NCBI RefSeq assembly: GCF_009910705.1
Contig: NZ_JAAAXJ010000004.1
Location: 310,001 to 374,000 of the forward strand
Length of the DNA stretch: 64,000 nt
Source of the DNA: Microvirga arsenatis
GTDB lineage: Bacteria > Pseudomonadota > Alphaproteobacteria > Rhizobiales > Beijerinckiaceae
Direction: 5' to 3'
The notes under the pieces are model-generated. The model searched no databases. It was given only the letters and a program-made list of their open reading frames with translations, and had not been told where the DNA came from. Of the stretch, positions 16,591-25,874 are shown in pieces. Made by a program: the position numbers and the translations under genes. Numbering within the stretch: position 1 is the stretch's first letter; each line of letters begins with the position of its first letter.

Positions 16591-18573
16591 GTGAGCGAGA
16601 GTCCCGCAACGGCAGGACATCATGGCGCCGGAGAGCCCCTCTGGCGCCATTTCGCCATGGCCGGGATCGTTGCGGCCCTTTTGGTCCCGTTCGTGTTCTT
16701 CTTCTCGCCCATGCGCCTCATCGAGGCGCGGCTCTACGATCTTCTCTCGGTGGTCTCGCCGCCGGCGCTCGAGGAGTGGGGAGCGGTCGTGGTGGCGATC
16801 GACGAGCCCTCCATCGGCGAGGTCGGCCAGCGCTGGCCCTGGCCGCGGCAGATTCATGCGAAGCTCGTCGAAAGCCTGCGCGCGGCGGGCGCGAAGACCA
16901 TCGTCTTCGACATCGTCTTCGCCGATCCCTCCACCGAGGAAGCGGACGCTGCCCTCGCGAAGGCGCTCGGACCGGACGTGGTGCTGGCGGCGGACGACGT
17001 CACCACCCTCCTGAGCCAGGGCGTGCAGGTCACCCGGGTCAGCCCGCTCGACGCCTTCCTGGATGCCGGCGCGGCGGCGGGCGTGGCCTCGGTCGATCTC
17101 GACGGGGACGCCTACCTGCGGCGCATGCCCCGGATGCGCGACAGCCTCGCCGGCGAAGCCCTGCGCCTGAGCGGGGAGCCCCGGCCGGCGGCGCCCGAGG
17201 GTGCGCTGATCCAGTATCTCGGGCCGGCCTACACCTATCCCCGGGCCTCCTACTACCAGGCCCTCGACCCGGCGAATTTCCTGCCGCCGGGCTTCTTCAG
17301 GGACCGCATCGTCCTGGTGGGATTGAGCCTGAAGCAGGCGACCTCCGCCGACATCGGCACCCCCGATGCCTTTCCCACCCCCTACACCGTGACGGAGAAC
17401 ACCCTCACCCCCGGGGTGGAGGTGCAGGCCAATATCCTCGACAACCTGCGCCACGGCCTCTACGTGCTGCCCGTGCCGCCGCTGGCCATGGCGGTGCTCG
17501 TGGTCGCCGGCGCCTTCCTGGCCGCGGCCTTCTCCACCCACGGCGTCACCTGGCGCACGGGCCTCGCGGCGCTCTTCGTGCTCGGCTTCTTCATCGTCGG
17601 CGCCTGGGCGCTGCTCCGGTTCGAGCGGGTCTGGGCGCCGCCCGCCCTGCCGGTGGCCGCGGCGCTCGCCGTGTTCGGAACCCGCTTCGGCCTCGACTAC
17701 GCCCGCGAACGGCATCTGCGCCGCACGGTGTCGGAAGCCTTCTCGCGCTATCTCTCGCCGGAGCTCGTGGCGCGCCTCGCCCGCGATCCCTCGGCGCTCA
17801 AGCTCGGCGGCGAGCGGCGCAACCTGACGATCCTGTTCTGCGACGTGCGCGGCTTCACCACCCTGTCGGAGAAGCTGAAGGACGAGCCGGAGCGGCTGAC
17901 CACGCTCATCAACCGCCTGCTCGACCCGCTCTCCGAGGCCGTGCTCGCGGAAGGCGGCACCATCGACAAGTACATCGGCGACTGCGTGATGGCGTTCTGG
18001 AACGCGCCGCTGCCCAGCCCGGACCACCCCCTCCGCGCCGCCCGCGCCGCCATGCGCATGCTGGAGGCGGTCAAAACCCTCAACGCGGAGCTGCGGCAGG
18101 AACAGGGCGAGGATGCGCCGGTCTTCGCCATCGGGGTCGGCATCAACACGGGCGACTGCGTGGTCGGCAATGTGGGATCGCGCTGGCGCTACGATTATTC
18201 CGTGCTCGGCGACACGGTGAACCTCGCCTCGCGCCTGGAGAGCCTGTCGAAGGAATACGGCGTCTCCATCGTGCTGGGCCCCGCCACCGCCCAGGCCCTG
18301 CAGGAGCATTTCGTGCTCATCGAGCTCGATCGCATCGCCGTGAAGGGGCGCACCGAGAAATCGGCCATCTTCACCATCGTCGCGCCGGCCGATCAGCGCC
18401 GGGATCCCGCCCTTGCGGAACTCGCGGAGCTGCATCCCACGCTCCTCGATACCATCGGCGCGGGAAAGCGGGTGGAGGCCCTGGAGCTCGTCCGGCACTG
18501 CCAGACCCTCGCCCCCTCCCTGTCGAACTACTACAGGAAGCTGATGGTCAAGGCCGCTTCCATCCCCGAGTGA
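16591..18573 (+). CDS. CHASE2-domain adenylate cyclase
   Basis: 660 aa inner-membrane class III nucleotide cyclase. One N-terminal membrane segment (about 22-41) precedes a periplasmic CHASE2 domain (about 45-300; VAIDEPSIGEVGQRWPWPR and the FDIVFADPS strand are typical). Three membrane helices follow (about 302-375), then the cyclase domain (about 408-590). Metal-binding aspartates lie in ILFCDVRGFT and in the GDCVMAFW segment. The Lys of DKYIGD and the Thr of LGDTVNLASRLE fit ATP specificity, and the transition-state Asn and Arg (NLASR) are present, so it should be active. The GTG start at 16591 is 2 nt behind the FecR/TPR/barrel gene, implying that the CHASE2 domain senses something connected with that protein. 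Output is cAMP. Confidence 0.92.
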   Translation: MSESPATAGHHGAGEPLWRHFAMAGIVAALLVPFVFFFSPMRLIEARLYDLLSVVSPPALEEWGAVVVAIDEPSIGEVGQRWPWPRQIHAKLVESLRAAGAKTIVFDIVFADPSTEEADAALAKALGPDVVLAADDVTTLLSQGVQVTRVSPLDAFLDAGAAAGVASVDLDGDAYLRRMPRMRDSLAGEALRLSGEPRPAAPEGALIQYLGPAYTYPRASYYQALDPANFLPPGFFRDRIVLVGLSLKQATSADIGTPDAFPTPYTVTENTLTPGVEVQANILDNLRHGLYVLPVPPLAMAVLVVAGAFLAAAFSTHGVTWRTGLAALFVLGFFIVGAWALLRFERVWAPPALPVAAALAVFGTRFGLDYARERHLRRTVSEAFSRYLSPELVARLARDPSALKLGGERRNLTILFCDVRGFTTLSEKLKDEPERLTTLINRLLDPLSEAVLAEGGTIDKYIGDCVMAFWNAPLPSPDHPLRAARAAMRMLEAVKTLNAELRQEQGEDAPVFAIGVGINTGDCVVGNVGSRWRYDYSVLGDTVNLASRLESLSKEYGVSIVLGPATAQALQEHFVLIELDRIAVKGRTEKSAIFTIVAPADQRRDPALAELAELHPTLLDTIGAGKRVEALELVRHCQTLAPSLSNYYRKLMVKAASIPE

Positions 18574-18662
18574 CCTCTGCCGGCAGGCCCGCATCGGCGC
18601 TCGAGCCCTCTGCCGCGGACCCGGCTCGACGGCCTGAAAAACTGCGGCTTCCCCGAGTTGAT

Positions 18663-18722
18663 CTTGCAAACGATGTGCAAGTAAAACCAAGATCTTGCGC
18701 TTGCCGGAGCAGGCTTTATAAG
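18663..18722 (+). promoter_or_regulatory. Inverted repeat and possible promoter before the cation efflux gene
   Basis: CTTGCA (18663-18668) and TGCAAG (18676-18681) form a perfect 6-bp inverted repeat with a 7-nt spacer. Downstream a CTTGCG hexamer and TATAAG (18717-18722) are spaced about 17 nt, as for a vegetative promoter. The repeat may be an operator just upstream; which protein binds is unknown. Confidence 0.35.
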
Positions 18723-18765
18723 CTCGCCTCGTCTCCCTGCCGAGCCCTCTTTTTCGTGTCGCGCC

Positions 18766-19653
18766 ATGGACAAGGTTCAAAGACTTGCCATCGGCAGCAT
18801 ATTCGTCGGAACCGCTGTTTTCGTCCTGAAATATGCCGCCTACTACATCACAGGCAGCATAGCGCTCTTCTCGGACGCGCTGGAGAGCATCATCAACATG
18901 GTCACGGCGGTCGCGGCGTTCCTGGCCGTGCGGGTCAGCGCCGCCCCGGCCGATGCCAACCATCCTTACGGTCACCACAAGGTGGAGTATTTCTCGGCGG
19001 TGCTGGAGGGCGTGCTCATCATCGTGGCGGCGCTCGCCATCCTGCGCGAGGCCTATCTCGGCCTGATGACCCCGAAGATCGTCGATGCGCCCATGGAGGG
19101 CCTCGCCCTCAACGCGATCGCCGGGGTGATCAACGCGGCATGGTCCTGGACCCTCATCCGCCGCGGGCGGCGCCTGCGCTCGCCGGCCCTCGTGGCCGAC
19201 GGGCGGCATCTTCTCACCGATGTGGTCACCTCCGCAGGCGTTCTCGTCGGCCTGCTGCTCGTTCCCGTGACGGGCTGGCACTGGCTCGATCCCGCTCTGG
19301 CGGCCGTGGTGGCCGTCAACATCCTCTGGTCCGGCTGGGGCCTCATGAAGGAGAGCATCGGCGGCCTCATGGACGAGGCCCTGCCCGAGGCGACTCTCGC
19401 CCGCGTGCGCGAGATCATCGCCAAGAACGCGGAGGGTGCCATCGAAGCGCATGACCTGCGCACGCGCCATGCGGGCCGGATGACCTTCATCGACTTCCAT
19501 CTCGTCGTGCCGGGCGCCATGAGCGTCACCGAGGCGCACGAGATCTGCGACCGCCTCGAGCGGGCCCTGAAGGCCGATGTGGAGGACGCGCTCATCACGA
19601 TCCACGTGGAGCCCGACGACAAGGCCAAGCACGCAGGCATCGTCGTTCTGTAG
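18766..19653 (+). CDS. Cation diffusion facilitator family transporter
   Basis: 295 aa inner-membrane protein with six membrane segments in the first 205 residues and a cytoplasmic C-terminal ferredoxin-like dimer domain (about 207-290, ending in a histidine/aspartate-rich TIHVEPDDKAKHAG). CDF hallmarks are HPYGHHKVEYFSA after TM2 and HLLTD in TM5 (the HxxxD metal pair). In TM2 the motif reads SDALESIIN, so the second aspartate of the usual DxxxD site is replaced by serine. Members export Zn, Fe, Co or Mn in exchange for protons; the metal cannot be told from the sequence. The gene stands alone with its own promoter-like region. Confidence 0.9.
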   Translation: MDKVQRLAIGSIFVGTAVFVLKYAAYYITGSIALFSDALESIINMVTAVAAFLAVRVSAAPADANHPYGHHKVEYFSAVLEGVLIIVAALAILREAYLGLMTPKIVDAPMEGLALNAIAGVINAAWSWTLIRRGRRLRSPALVADGRHLLTDVVTSAGVLVGLLLVPVTGWHWLDPALAAVVAVNILWSGWGLMKESIGGLMDEALPEATLARVREIIAKNAEGAIEAHDLRTRHAGRMTFIDFHLVVPGAMSVTEAHEICDRLERALKADVEDALITIHVEPDDKAKHAGIVVL

Positions 19654-19926
19654 CAGAGACCCTTCCGGACCAGCGTCTTGGGATGCACGAACCCTCCGAC
19701 GGGGATCGCCGGCAGCGCATTGCCGAGGATTCGCGGAAGCATGTTGCTTAAGAAACAGTAAAATTTCTTTGTAATTTGATCGGGTTCGAGGCACTATATT
19801 TCAGCGTTGCTACGTAGTTCTGCGTATGACTGCCCTCGGGTGCCGATCTTATAACTACGCTGCCTGATTGAGCGCGTCGTGGGGGCGCGCGCCTCTCGCG
19901 GCGATGCGGGCAGGCCATGTAGAGCC

Positions 19927-21618
19927 ATGCGAGCCTTGAACAACCTCAAGATTGTGACGAAGCTGGCGATCCCGGTCATCGTGATGATGGCCGTTGCGAT
20001 CGGCCTCATCTTTTTTGCGAAGAACGGCCTCGATACGTTGCAGAAAGAAACCCAGGAGATCGTCGATCTGCATGCGGCCCGGCGCAGCCTTGCCTTGGAG
20101 ATCAAGGCCCATGTGAACGAGGCCGCAATCCAGGAGAAGAACCTGATCATCGAGACCCGCTTCCAGGAAATGGCCATTTACGACAAGGCCTACCGGGAGG
20201 CCAAGGAAGCGGCGCTGAAGGATCTGGATGCGCTGATCGCCCTGTCGGACACGGCGGAGCGCCGCGCCAGAAACGAGCAGCTGAAGAAAACGGTCGAAGA
20301 ATATTTCGCCGTCATGAGCAGGACCATCGCTCATGCGCAGCTCAACGAAACGGATGCCGCCTTCCAGCTCTCCACCGGCGAGGGACGGACGCTGCGCCAG
20401 AAGACGTCCGGTGCGCTCGACGAGCGGGCGGAGGCCAATGCCAGGGCCCTTGAAGAGGCCAAGGTCAACGCCGCCGAGATCGCGTCCTTCACCTCCACGA
20501 AGCTGATCGTCTCGTCCGCCGTGGGCCTTGGTTTGGCGATTGGCTTGCTTGGTCTGATTGTTGTGTATGGTGTGACGCGTCCTCTGGGCGCCATGACCGG
20601 AGCGATGGGCCGGCTGGCCGAGGGCGATCTCACCGTCGATGTCACCGGGGGCGAGCGCAAGGACGAGGTGGGTCAGCTCGCCAGGGCGCTGCAGGTGTTC
20701 AAGGACAACGCGCTCGAAGCCCGGCGCTTGGCGGCCGCGCAGGAGGTGGAGAACCAGGCCAAGATGCGTCGTGCGGAGATGCTGGACCAGCTCACCCGTC
20801 GTTTCGAGGCGAACGTGTCGGCTCTGACGCAGGGGCTGTCCTCGGCCGCCACCGAGATGGAGGCCACCGCCCAGACCATGACGGCCGTGGCCGGCCAGAC
20901 CACGCAGCAGTCGATTGCCGTCTCCTCGGCGGCCCAGCAGACCTCGGCCAACGTGCAGACGGTAGCGGCTGCCACGGAAGAGCTCTCCATTTCCATCCGC
21001 GAGATCTCGGCCCAGGTGGCGCAGTCCTCCCAGATCGCCGACCGGGCCGTGCAGGGCGCCCAGCGCACCGATGCGGCGGTGCAGGATCTGGCGGCCACCG
21101 CCAGCCGCATCGGCGACGTGGTGCAGCTGATCAACACCATTGCCGGCCAGACCAACCTGCTCGCGCTCAACGCCACCATCGAGGCGGCACGCGCCGGCGA
21201 GGCCGGCAAGGGCTTTGCGGTGGTGGCCACCGAGGTGAAGGAGCTGGCCTCCCAGACCGCCAAGGCGACCGAGGAGATTTCGGCCCAGATCGGCTCGGTG
21301 CAGCAGGCCACCCAGCAGACGGTGGCGGCGATCCAGGAGATTGCCCGCACCATCACCGAGATGAGCCAGATCTCGACCTCGATTGCGGCTGCCATGGAGG
21401 AGCAGGGCGCGGCCACCGCCGAGATCGCCCGCAACGTGCAGGAGGCGGCGCGCGGCACGGAGGCCGTGACCGGCAGCATCGTGGACGTGCAGCAGGGCGC
21501 CGGCGAGACCACCTCGGCCGCCTCCCAGGTGCTCGGCGCCGCCCAGGAGCTCTCCCGCCACTCCAACGATCTCTCCCGCGAAGTCGCGGAGTTCCTCCAC
21601 GGCGTCAAAGCGGCGTGA
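19927..21618 (+). CDS. Methyl-accepting chemotaxis protein
   Basis: 563 aa. TM1 (about 12-31), a roughly 160-residue periplasmic helical-bundle sensor, TM2 (about 192-216), HAMP (217-270, [19 protein letters not shown]), and a long cytoplasmic coiled coil. The highly conserved signalling tip is [20 protein letters not shown] near residues 400-420, followed by [20 protein letters not shown]. No C-terminal CheR-docking pentapeptide is seen. ATG at 19927 is chosen because TM1 follows directly; an open frame 16 codons longer adds an arginine-rich stretch. The ligand is unknown. No che or flagellar genes are nearby, so it is a dispersed receptor, and a strong terminator follows. Confidence 0.95.
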   Translation: MRALNNLKIVTKLAIPVIVMMAVAIGLIFFAKNGLDTLQKETQEIVDLHAARRSLALEIKAHVNEAAIQEKNLIIETRFQEMAIYDKAYREAKEAALKDLDALIALSDTAERRARNEQLKKTVEEYFAVMSRTIAHAQLNETDAAFQLSTGEGRTLRQKTSGALDERAEANARALEEAKVNAAEIASFTSTKLIVSSAVGLGLAIGLLGLIVVYGVTRPLGAMTGAMGRLAEGDLTVDVTGGERKDEVGQLARALQVFKDNALEARRLAAAQEVENQAKMRRAEMLDQLTRRFEANVSALTQGLSSAATEMEATAQTMTAVAGQTTQQSIAVSSAAQQTSANVQTVAAATEELSISIREISAQVAQSSQIADRAVQGAQRTDAAVQDLAATASRIGDVVQLINTIAGQTNLLALNATIEAARAGEAGKGFAVVATEVKELASQTAKATEEISAQIGSVQQATQQTVAAIQEIARTITEMSQISTSIAAAMEEQGAATAEIARNVQEAARGTEAVTGSIVDVQQGAGETTSAASQVLGAAQELSRHSNDLSREVAEFLHGVKAA

Positions 21619-21643
21619 GACATCTGCTCGATTGACCAAACCG

Positions 21644-21674
21644 AAAAGCCCGGCCGGCATCGGCCGGGTTTTTC
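21644..21674 (+). terminator. Rho-independent terminator of the chemotaxis receptor gene
   Basis: An 8-bp stem, CCCGGCCG (21649-21656) with CGGCCGGG (21661-21668) and a GCAT loop, is followed by TTTTTCTTT. It lies 30 nt past the stop at 21618. Confidence 0.9.
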
Positions 21675-22054
21675 TTTGCCGCCACGCTGAAACAAGCATC
21701 CCTCGAGCGGCTTTTGTTGATGACGGTTCGCGATCCCCTTTCCCGGAAAGCGCCCGTCGCACATTCGGATCGGCGGATACTCCAGCGGGTTCCTCGAGGA
21801 GGCCGATCCTCCGCAGCACGGCGACCGGGCACCCGCCTCGGCCTGACTGGATGGAGGCTCTCATCGCGACAGCGCCTGAGCTGAAGGCTCCCTCCACGAG
21901 GCGACTCTGAGCGTGGAGGCATTCCTCGGCTCGACAATCTGGAATCGGAAGCCGGCCTTCGCGCCGGATGAACGTTGATGACGTGTGACCCCGAGTCACC
22001 GCGGGCCCGTTTCCCTCATGGAACGGGCCCGTCTGCTTGGGCCGAGCCCGAAAC
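21675..22054. other. Intergenic region before the tRNA cluster, with one long hairpin
   Basis: No gene is supported in this stretch. A 10-bp perfect inverted repeat, CGGGCCCGTT (22002-22011) with AACGGGCCCG (22022-22031), has no U-run on either side, so it is not a standard terminator; it could be a processing or dispersed repeat structure. Confidence 0.4.
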
Positions 22055-22078
22055 ACGAAAGGCGCCCGAGGGCGCCTT
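22055..22078 (-). terminator. Probable terminator of the tRNA operon
   Basis: AAGGCGCC (22059-22066) pairs with GGCGCCTT (22071-22078) around a CGAG loop. On the minus strand it is followed by TTTCGTG, a weak U-run, 28 nt beyond the tRNA-Gly CCA end. Confidence 0.55.
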
Positions 22079-22105
22079 GTTCATGTCTTCCGATCAGGAA
22101 GGAAA

Positions 22106-22180
22106 TGGAGCGGGCGAAGGGATTCGAACCCTCGACCCCAACCTTGGCAAGGTTGTGCTCTACCCCTGAGCTACACCCGC
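22106..22180 (-). tRNA. tRNA-Gly(GCC)
   Basis: Read on the minus strand, the 75-nt gene folds as a cloverleaf. The acceptor stem is GCGGGTG/CGCCCGC, the D-arm contains AGCTCAGGGGTAGAGC, the anticodon loop is TTGCCAA giving anticodon GCC, and the T-arm contains GGTTCGAATCC. The discriminator base is T and the CCA end is encoded (22106-22108). It is the last of three tandem tRNA genes. Confidence 0.97.
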
Positions 22181-22208
22181 ACGCTCCCTCTCGTCGCCTT
22201 CAGCAGGA

Positions 22209-22284
<76 letters not shown>

Positions 22285-22326
22285 CTGCCATTCCTCTCCC
22301 ATCTCCGGCGCCGCCGAGGATGGGAA

Positions 22327-22402
22327 TGGTGCCGCAAGAGGGATTCGAACCCCCGACCCCCTCATTACGAATGAGGTGCTCTACCAGCTGAGCTATTGCG
22401 GC
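22327..22402 (-). tRNA. tRNA-Thr(CGT)
   Basis: 76-nt minus-strand cloverleaf. The acceptor stem GCCGCAA/TTGCGGC is perfect, the anticodon loop TTCGTAA gives CGT, the T-arm contains GGTTCGAATCC, the discriminator is A, and CCA is encoded at 22327-22329. It is first in the tRNA transcript (Thr-Ala-Gly). Confidence 0.97.
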
Positions 22403-22484
22403 ATCGCAATCGCTGCGATCCGAGAGGCCGCCCTCTTACCCCCTCCCCCGCCGCTTGGCAAGGGCGGGAGGAGCCTGAAAACCC

Positions 22485-24074
22485 CTACCAGACCGAAAAA
22501 ACGCTGCGGCGGGCGGCCGCTTCTTCCTTGGGCTTCGGCACGTCCGGCGGCGTGGCCGGGAAGACCACCGGACCGGGGGGCGGAAGGGGCGCTTCCTCGT
22601 TCACCGGCTCCGCGGAGTTCAAGGCCGCCTTCAGCTCGCTCTTCAGGACATCGGGCTTCGGCTCGGCGGGCGGTTCGCTCGGCGCGGCCTGTTCGGGAGC
22701 GGGTTGGGGCGCAGGCGCGGGCGGCAGGGGCTTCGGTGCGTCGTCGAGATCCGCCGTCACGTCGTCGTGCAGGGTCAGCTCCGGCGCGACGAGCACGTCC
22801 GGCGGCGCCTGCCAGACGAAGGCGTCGAGACGGCCGGTCACCGGCGAGATCGGCATCCAATGATCCGAGATCACCCCGTCGGCGATCCAGGCCGGGTCCC
22901 GCGGGGCGCGGGTGGCGCGGGCAAGCCACTCCCGGCCCCGGCCGGTGGAGCCGTGCTCCGCCTGTTCCAGATCGGACATCAGGAGGCAGACGCGCATGCT
23001 CGGCCGGTCCTGCAGCAGCGGCTCGAGCGCCTGGCGGGCGCGGTCGAACTCGCGCGCCTCGAGGGCTGCGCGGGCTACGGCGAGACGGCCCTCGGACGCG
23101 CCGCCGGAGAGCCGCATCAGGGTCTCGGCGCGCTTCAGGCGGTCGAGGCCCGAATCGCCCGGCCGCAGGTTGAGGTAGACGTCGGCCAGCTCCGGATGCG
23201 GCAGGCTGCGCCAGGCGGCCTCCACGACCTTGGCGGCGCGGCGCAGGTCGCCCTTGCGCGAGAGCATGCGGCCGGCGAGCGCCGCCGCCGGCACGAGATC
23301 GGGCGCGAGCTTGACCGCATCGAGGGCGCTCCTGAGCGCGCCCTCCGGATCGTGATCGACGCGCTCCAGGGCGTCCGCCGTGAGCAGGACGGCCCGGTGT
23401 CGCCGGGCGGTGCCCTTGTCGAGGAGGCCCAGCGACGTGCGCCGCTCGACCGCCTCGAGGGCGCCGCGCCAGTCGTGCTCGGCGCAGCGCGACTCCAGCA
23501 CCGCATCGCTTGCCCAGGCCGCGGCCGGGGCCAGGCGGAGCGCCTCGGAGGCATATTGCTGCGCGGAGGCCGCATCGCCCCGGCGGCGCGCCTCGACGAA
23601 GAGACCGCGCAGGCCCAGCACCCGGGTCTCGTTCTCCTCCATCATCTGCGCGAAGGCGGCCTCGGCCGCCTCGCGGTTGCCGGAGACCTGCGCCGCCTGC
23701 GCCTTGAGGAGGAGCGTCAGAGGCTCGCGGCCGAGCAGGCGCTCGGCCTCGTTGGCGTAGCGGCGGGCGGCGATGGTGTCGCCCGCTCCCACGGCCACCA
23801 TGCCGCGGGACACCGCCTGGTAGCCCCGGGCGCGCCGCCGCGCCCGCGAGGCGAAGGTCAGGCGCGAGGGCAGGCGCAGGAGGCCCGAAACCAGGGACCA
23901 GAGCAGCGCCAGGAAAAACGCGAGGCCCGCCAGCGCGACGGCGGCCACCGCCACCGACATCTGGATCTCGTAGCCCGCGAAGGTGATCAGGACTGTGCCG
24001 GGCCGGTCGGCCAGCCAGACCGCGCCGAAGGCGGCGACGCAGAGAAGACCGATGAAGACGAGAGCGCGCCACAT
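22485..24074 (-). CDS. hemY: HemY-like membrane protein with TPRs
   Basis: 529 aa. Two hydrophobic helices (about 4-22 and 38-62) anchor an N-terminal HemY_N domain, continuing with SRARRRARGYQAVSRGMVAV. TPR-like helices fill residues about 90-400. The C-terminus (about 430-529) is rich in proline, alanine and glutamate and is probably disordered. Family members sit in the inner membrane and are linked to heme biosynthesis by gene neighbourhood; they are not the oxidase also named HemY in Bacillus. The gene is 15 nt downstream of the mitofilin-like gene and ends the hemC-hemD-mitofilin-hemY series. Confidence 0.85.
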   Translation of the reverse strand: MWRALVFIGLLCVAAFGAVWLADRPGTVLITFAGYEIQMSVAVAAVALAGLAFFLALLWSLVSGLLRLPSRLTFASRARRRARGYQAVSRGMVAVGAGDTIAARRYANEAERLLGREPLTLLLKAQAAQVSGNREAAEAAFAQMMEENETRVLGLRGLFVEARRRGDAASAQQYASEALRLAPAAAWASDAVLESRCAEHDWRGALEAVERRTSLGLLDKGTARRHRAVLLTADALERVDHDPEGALRSALDAVKLAPDLVPAAALAGRMLSRKGDLRRAAKVVEAAWRSLPHPELADVYLNLRPGDSGLDRLKRAETLMRLSGGASEGRLAVARAALEAREFDRARQALEPLLQDRPSMRVCLLMSDLEQAEHGSTGRGREWLARATRAPRDPAWIADGVISDHWMPISPVTGRLDAFVWQAPPDVLVAPELTLHDDVTADLDDAPKPLPPAPAPQPAPEQAAPSEPPAEPKPDVLKSELKAALNSAEPVNEEAPLPPPGPVVFPATPPDVPKPKEEAAARRSVFSVW

Positions 24075-24089
24075 GCTGGGCCAATCCTT

Positions 24090-25703
24090 TTATTGCGTCG
24101 TGCGGTTGAGGGTGGCGAGGGCGTCGGCGCTGAGGCCTTGCGCCGCCTGGTGCGCCCCGGCTACGGCCTTGACCTGGCGGCCCCATTCCTCGGAAGCCCG
24201 CCGCGCCGGCTCCGGAAGGGAGTCCCAGGCCGCCGCCGCCGCCGCCACGTCGCCGCGATCCAGGGCCTGGCGGATGCGGGCGACGAGGGCAGGAACGCCG
24301 CTGGAGCCCGCTTCGTTCACGGACCTGACCGTCACGACCTTGTCCGCCATGCGCAGGATACGGTCCGTCCAGCTCTCGGCAGGCCCCCGGCTCTCGCGCA
24401 GGATCGCCGTCTCCACGGATCCGAAGCTCTCGGCCAGCTCGGCCGCCGTGGGCGCGCCTTCCTGGGCGAAGGGTTCGAGAGGGGCCACGCGGGCAGGATC
24501 CGCGCCCGCCTTCCGGATGCCGTCGAGCACCTCCGCATAGGGCGTGCCGCTCTGAAGGGCGTCGTTCAGCCGGCCCGCCAGGACCACCCGGGTTCCGGTC
24601 TGGCTTGCTGCTGCAGCGTTGCGGGTGTTCTCGGCCGCCTGCCGGGACAAAGCGGCAAGGCGCTGGTCCTGCTCGCCGAGCCGGCGCCCGTTTTCGGTGA
24701 GCTGGCGCTCGACCTCGGAGGAGCGCCGGTCGACCTCGCCGATCCGCCGCTCCTGCTCCCCGAAGCGGCGGTCGAGGTCCGCGATCCGGCGGTCGATCTC
24801 CTGCAGGGTGCTCGCCACGCCAGTGGCATTCTGCGCATTCGTGCGAACCTGCTCCTCCAGGGCCGAGAGCCGGCTGGACAGGTCCGCGAGCGCGGCCTCG
24901 TTCTGGGGCGCCGCCTGGGCGGGGGCCGCTTCCGGCAGGGGCCGGTTCAGGGCGGATTCCGCCTGCCGGGCCGCCTGCTCGGCGGCGCTCTGGATGCCCT
25001 GGAGGCGCCGGTCGAGCTCTCCGCGGGCGTTCTCGAGCGCCTGAATGCGGCCTTCGAGGGCGGAGGCGTTCTGGGGCTGTCCTGCAGGGGCCGGCTGCTG
25101 CCTCAGGGCATTCACGCGCTGCTCCAGCTGGGCGAGCCGCTGGCCGTCCTGGGCCGGAGGCGCCTGCCAGGCCTGCAATCCATAGACGAGTCCCGCCCCG
25201 ACGAGGCCGCCGAGGAGGCCGGATCCGATGAGCGCGCCGGCGGAGCTGCGCCGCTCCGGAGCCGCGGGGGGCGGAGCGCTCCCGGTGTGGGACTCGCCGG
25301 CAGGCGGCTCCTCCGGGGGCGGCGCGGAAAGGCTGTCCTGCAGGCCCGCCTCGCGGGCCGCCATGTCCTGCCCGGCAGGATCCTGCACGAAGGCTCCCGA
25401 GGGCAGCGTGTCGGTGCCCGGGCCCGAATCGAGGCTCGCTTCCGGCGAGGCGACCACCGCCTCGGCGGGGGGCTCGCCGGCGTTCGCGATGATCTCGTCC
25501 TGATGAGCCGACTGCAGGGTCTCCGCCGTGGCAGCTTCAGTGGCGCGCGCCTCCTCGCCCGCTGTGTCCCGTGCGCCGTCGGCCGGTTCGGGACCGACCT
25601 TGCCGTCGTCGATCACGGTGGCCTTCAGGTCGATGGTCGCCGGCTCACGGGAGGATTTCCTGCGGGGCGGCTTCTGGCGTGGGGGATCGGATGAATCGGT
25701 CAC
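24090..25703 (-). CDS. Mitofilin-like inner-membrane protein (COG4223)
   Basis: 537 aa. A charged, proline-rich N-terminus (1-155) precedes a glycine-rich membrane helix (about 158-178, GLLGGLVGAGLVYGLQAW). Next is a long coiled-coil region (about 185-365) with heptads rich in E, R, Q and L, including near-repeats of RRIADLDRRFGEQERRIGE type. A C-terminal helical domain (about 380-537) resembles the mitofilin/Mic60 signature. Alphaproteobacterial homologues of mitochondrial Mic60 are usually encoded next to hem genes, as here; they bend membranes. It lies 171 nt from the hemD stop, so it could also have its own promoter. Alternative label: HemX-like uroporphyrinogen methylase homologue, which fits less well. 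Confidence 0.82.
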   Translation of the reverse strand: MTDSSDPPRQKPPRRKSSREPATIDLKATVIDDGKVGPEPADGARDTAGEEARATEAATAETLQSAHQDEIIANAGEPPAEAVVASPEASLDSGPGTDTLPSGAFVQDPAGQDMAAREAGLQDSLSAPPPEEPPAGESHTGSAPPPAAPERRSSAGALIGSGLLGGLVGAGLVYGLQAWQAPPAQDGQRLAQLEQRVNALRQQPAPAGQPQNASALEGRIQALENARGELDRRLQGIQSAAEQAARQAESALNRPLPEAAPAQAAPQNEAALADLSSRLSALEEQVRTNAQNATGVASTLQEIDRRIADLDRRFGEQERRIGEVDRRSSEVERQLTENGRRLGEQDQRLAALSRQAAENTRNAAAASQTGTRVVLAGRLNDALQSGTPYAEVLDGIRKAGADPARVAPLEPFAQEGAPTAAELAESFGSVETAILRESRGPAESWTDRILRMADKVVTVRSVNEAGSSGVPALVARIRQALDRGDVAAAAAAWDSLPEPARRASEEWGRQVKAVAGAHQAAQGLSADALATLNRTTQ

Positions 25704-25874
25704 GGGTCACTCTTGCGTGGATCGCTTGGGCGAAAAGGTCGGGCGGACAATCTGAAAGGCAAATGAGGCAAGCTTGAGCGCAGCGTTTCGTTCCCTCGAA
25801 GGTGCGTGATCGGCCGGAATCGCCAGCGTCATCGGATCATGATCCTCTCCCTGAGCAAAGATCCCCATACGGGA

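Noticed and set aside
16519-19794. A roughly 1090-codon antisense frame across the cyclase and cation efflux genes
   Set aside because: It runs through two clear plus-strand genes and their intergenic region and shows only arginine/glycine/histidine-rich composition.
22704-25694. A roughly 1000-codon plus-strand frame across hemY and the mitofilin-like gene
   Set aside because: No domain is visible; both minus-strand genes have membrane segments and conserved order with hemD and hemC.
24090-25703. HemX-type uroporphyrinogen methyltransferase as the label for the coiled-coil membrane protein
   Set aside because: The glycine-rich single helix, coiled coil and C-terminal helical region fit the mitofilin/COG4223 type better, and no SAM-binding motif is visible.
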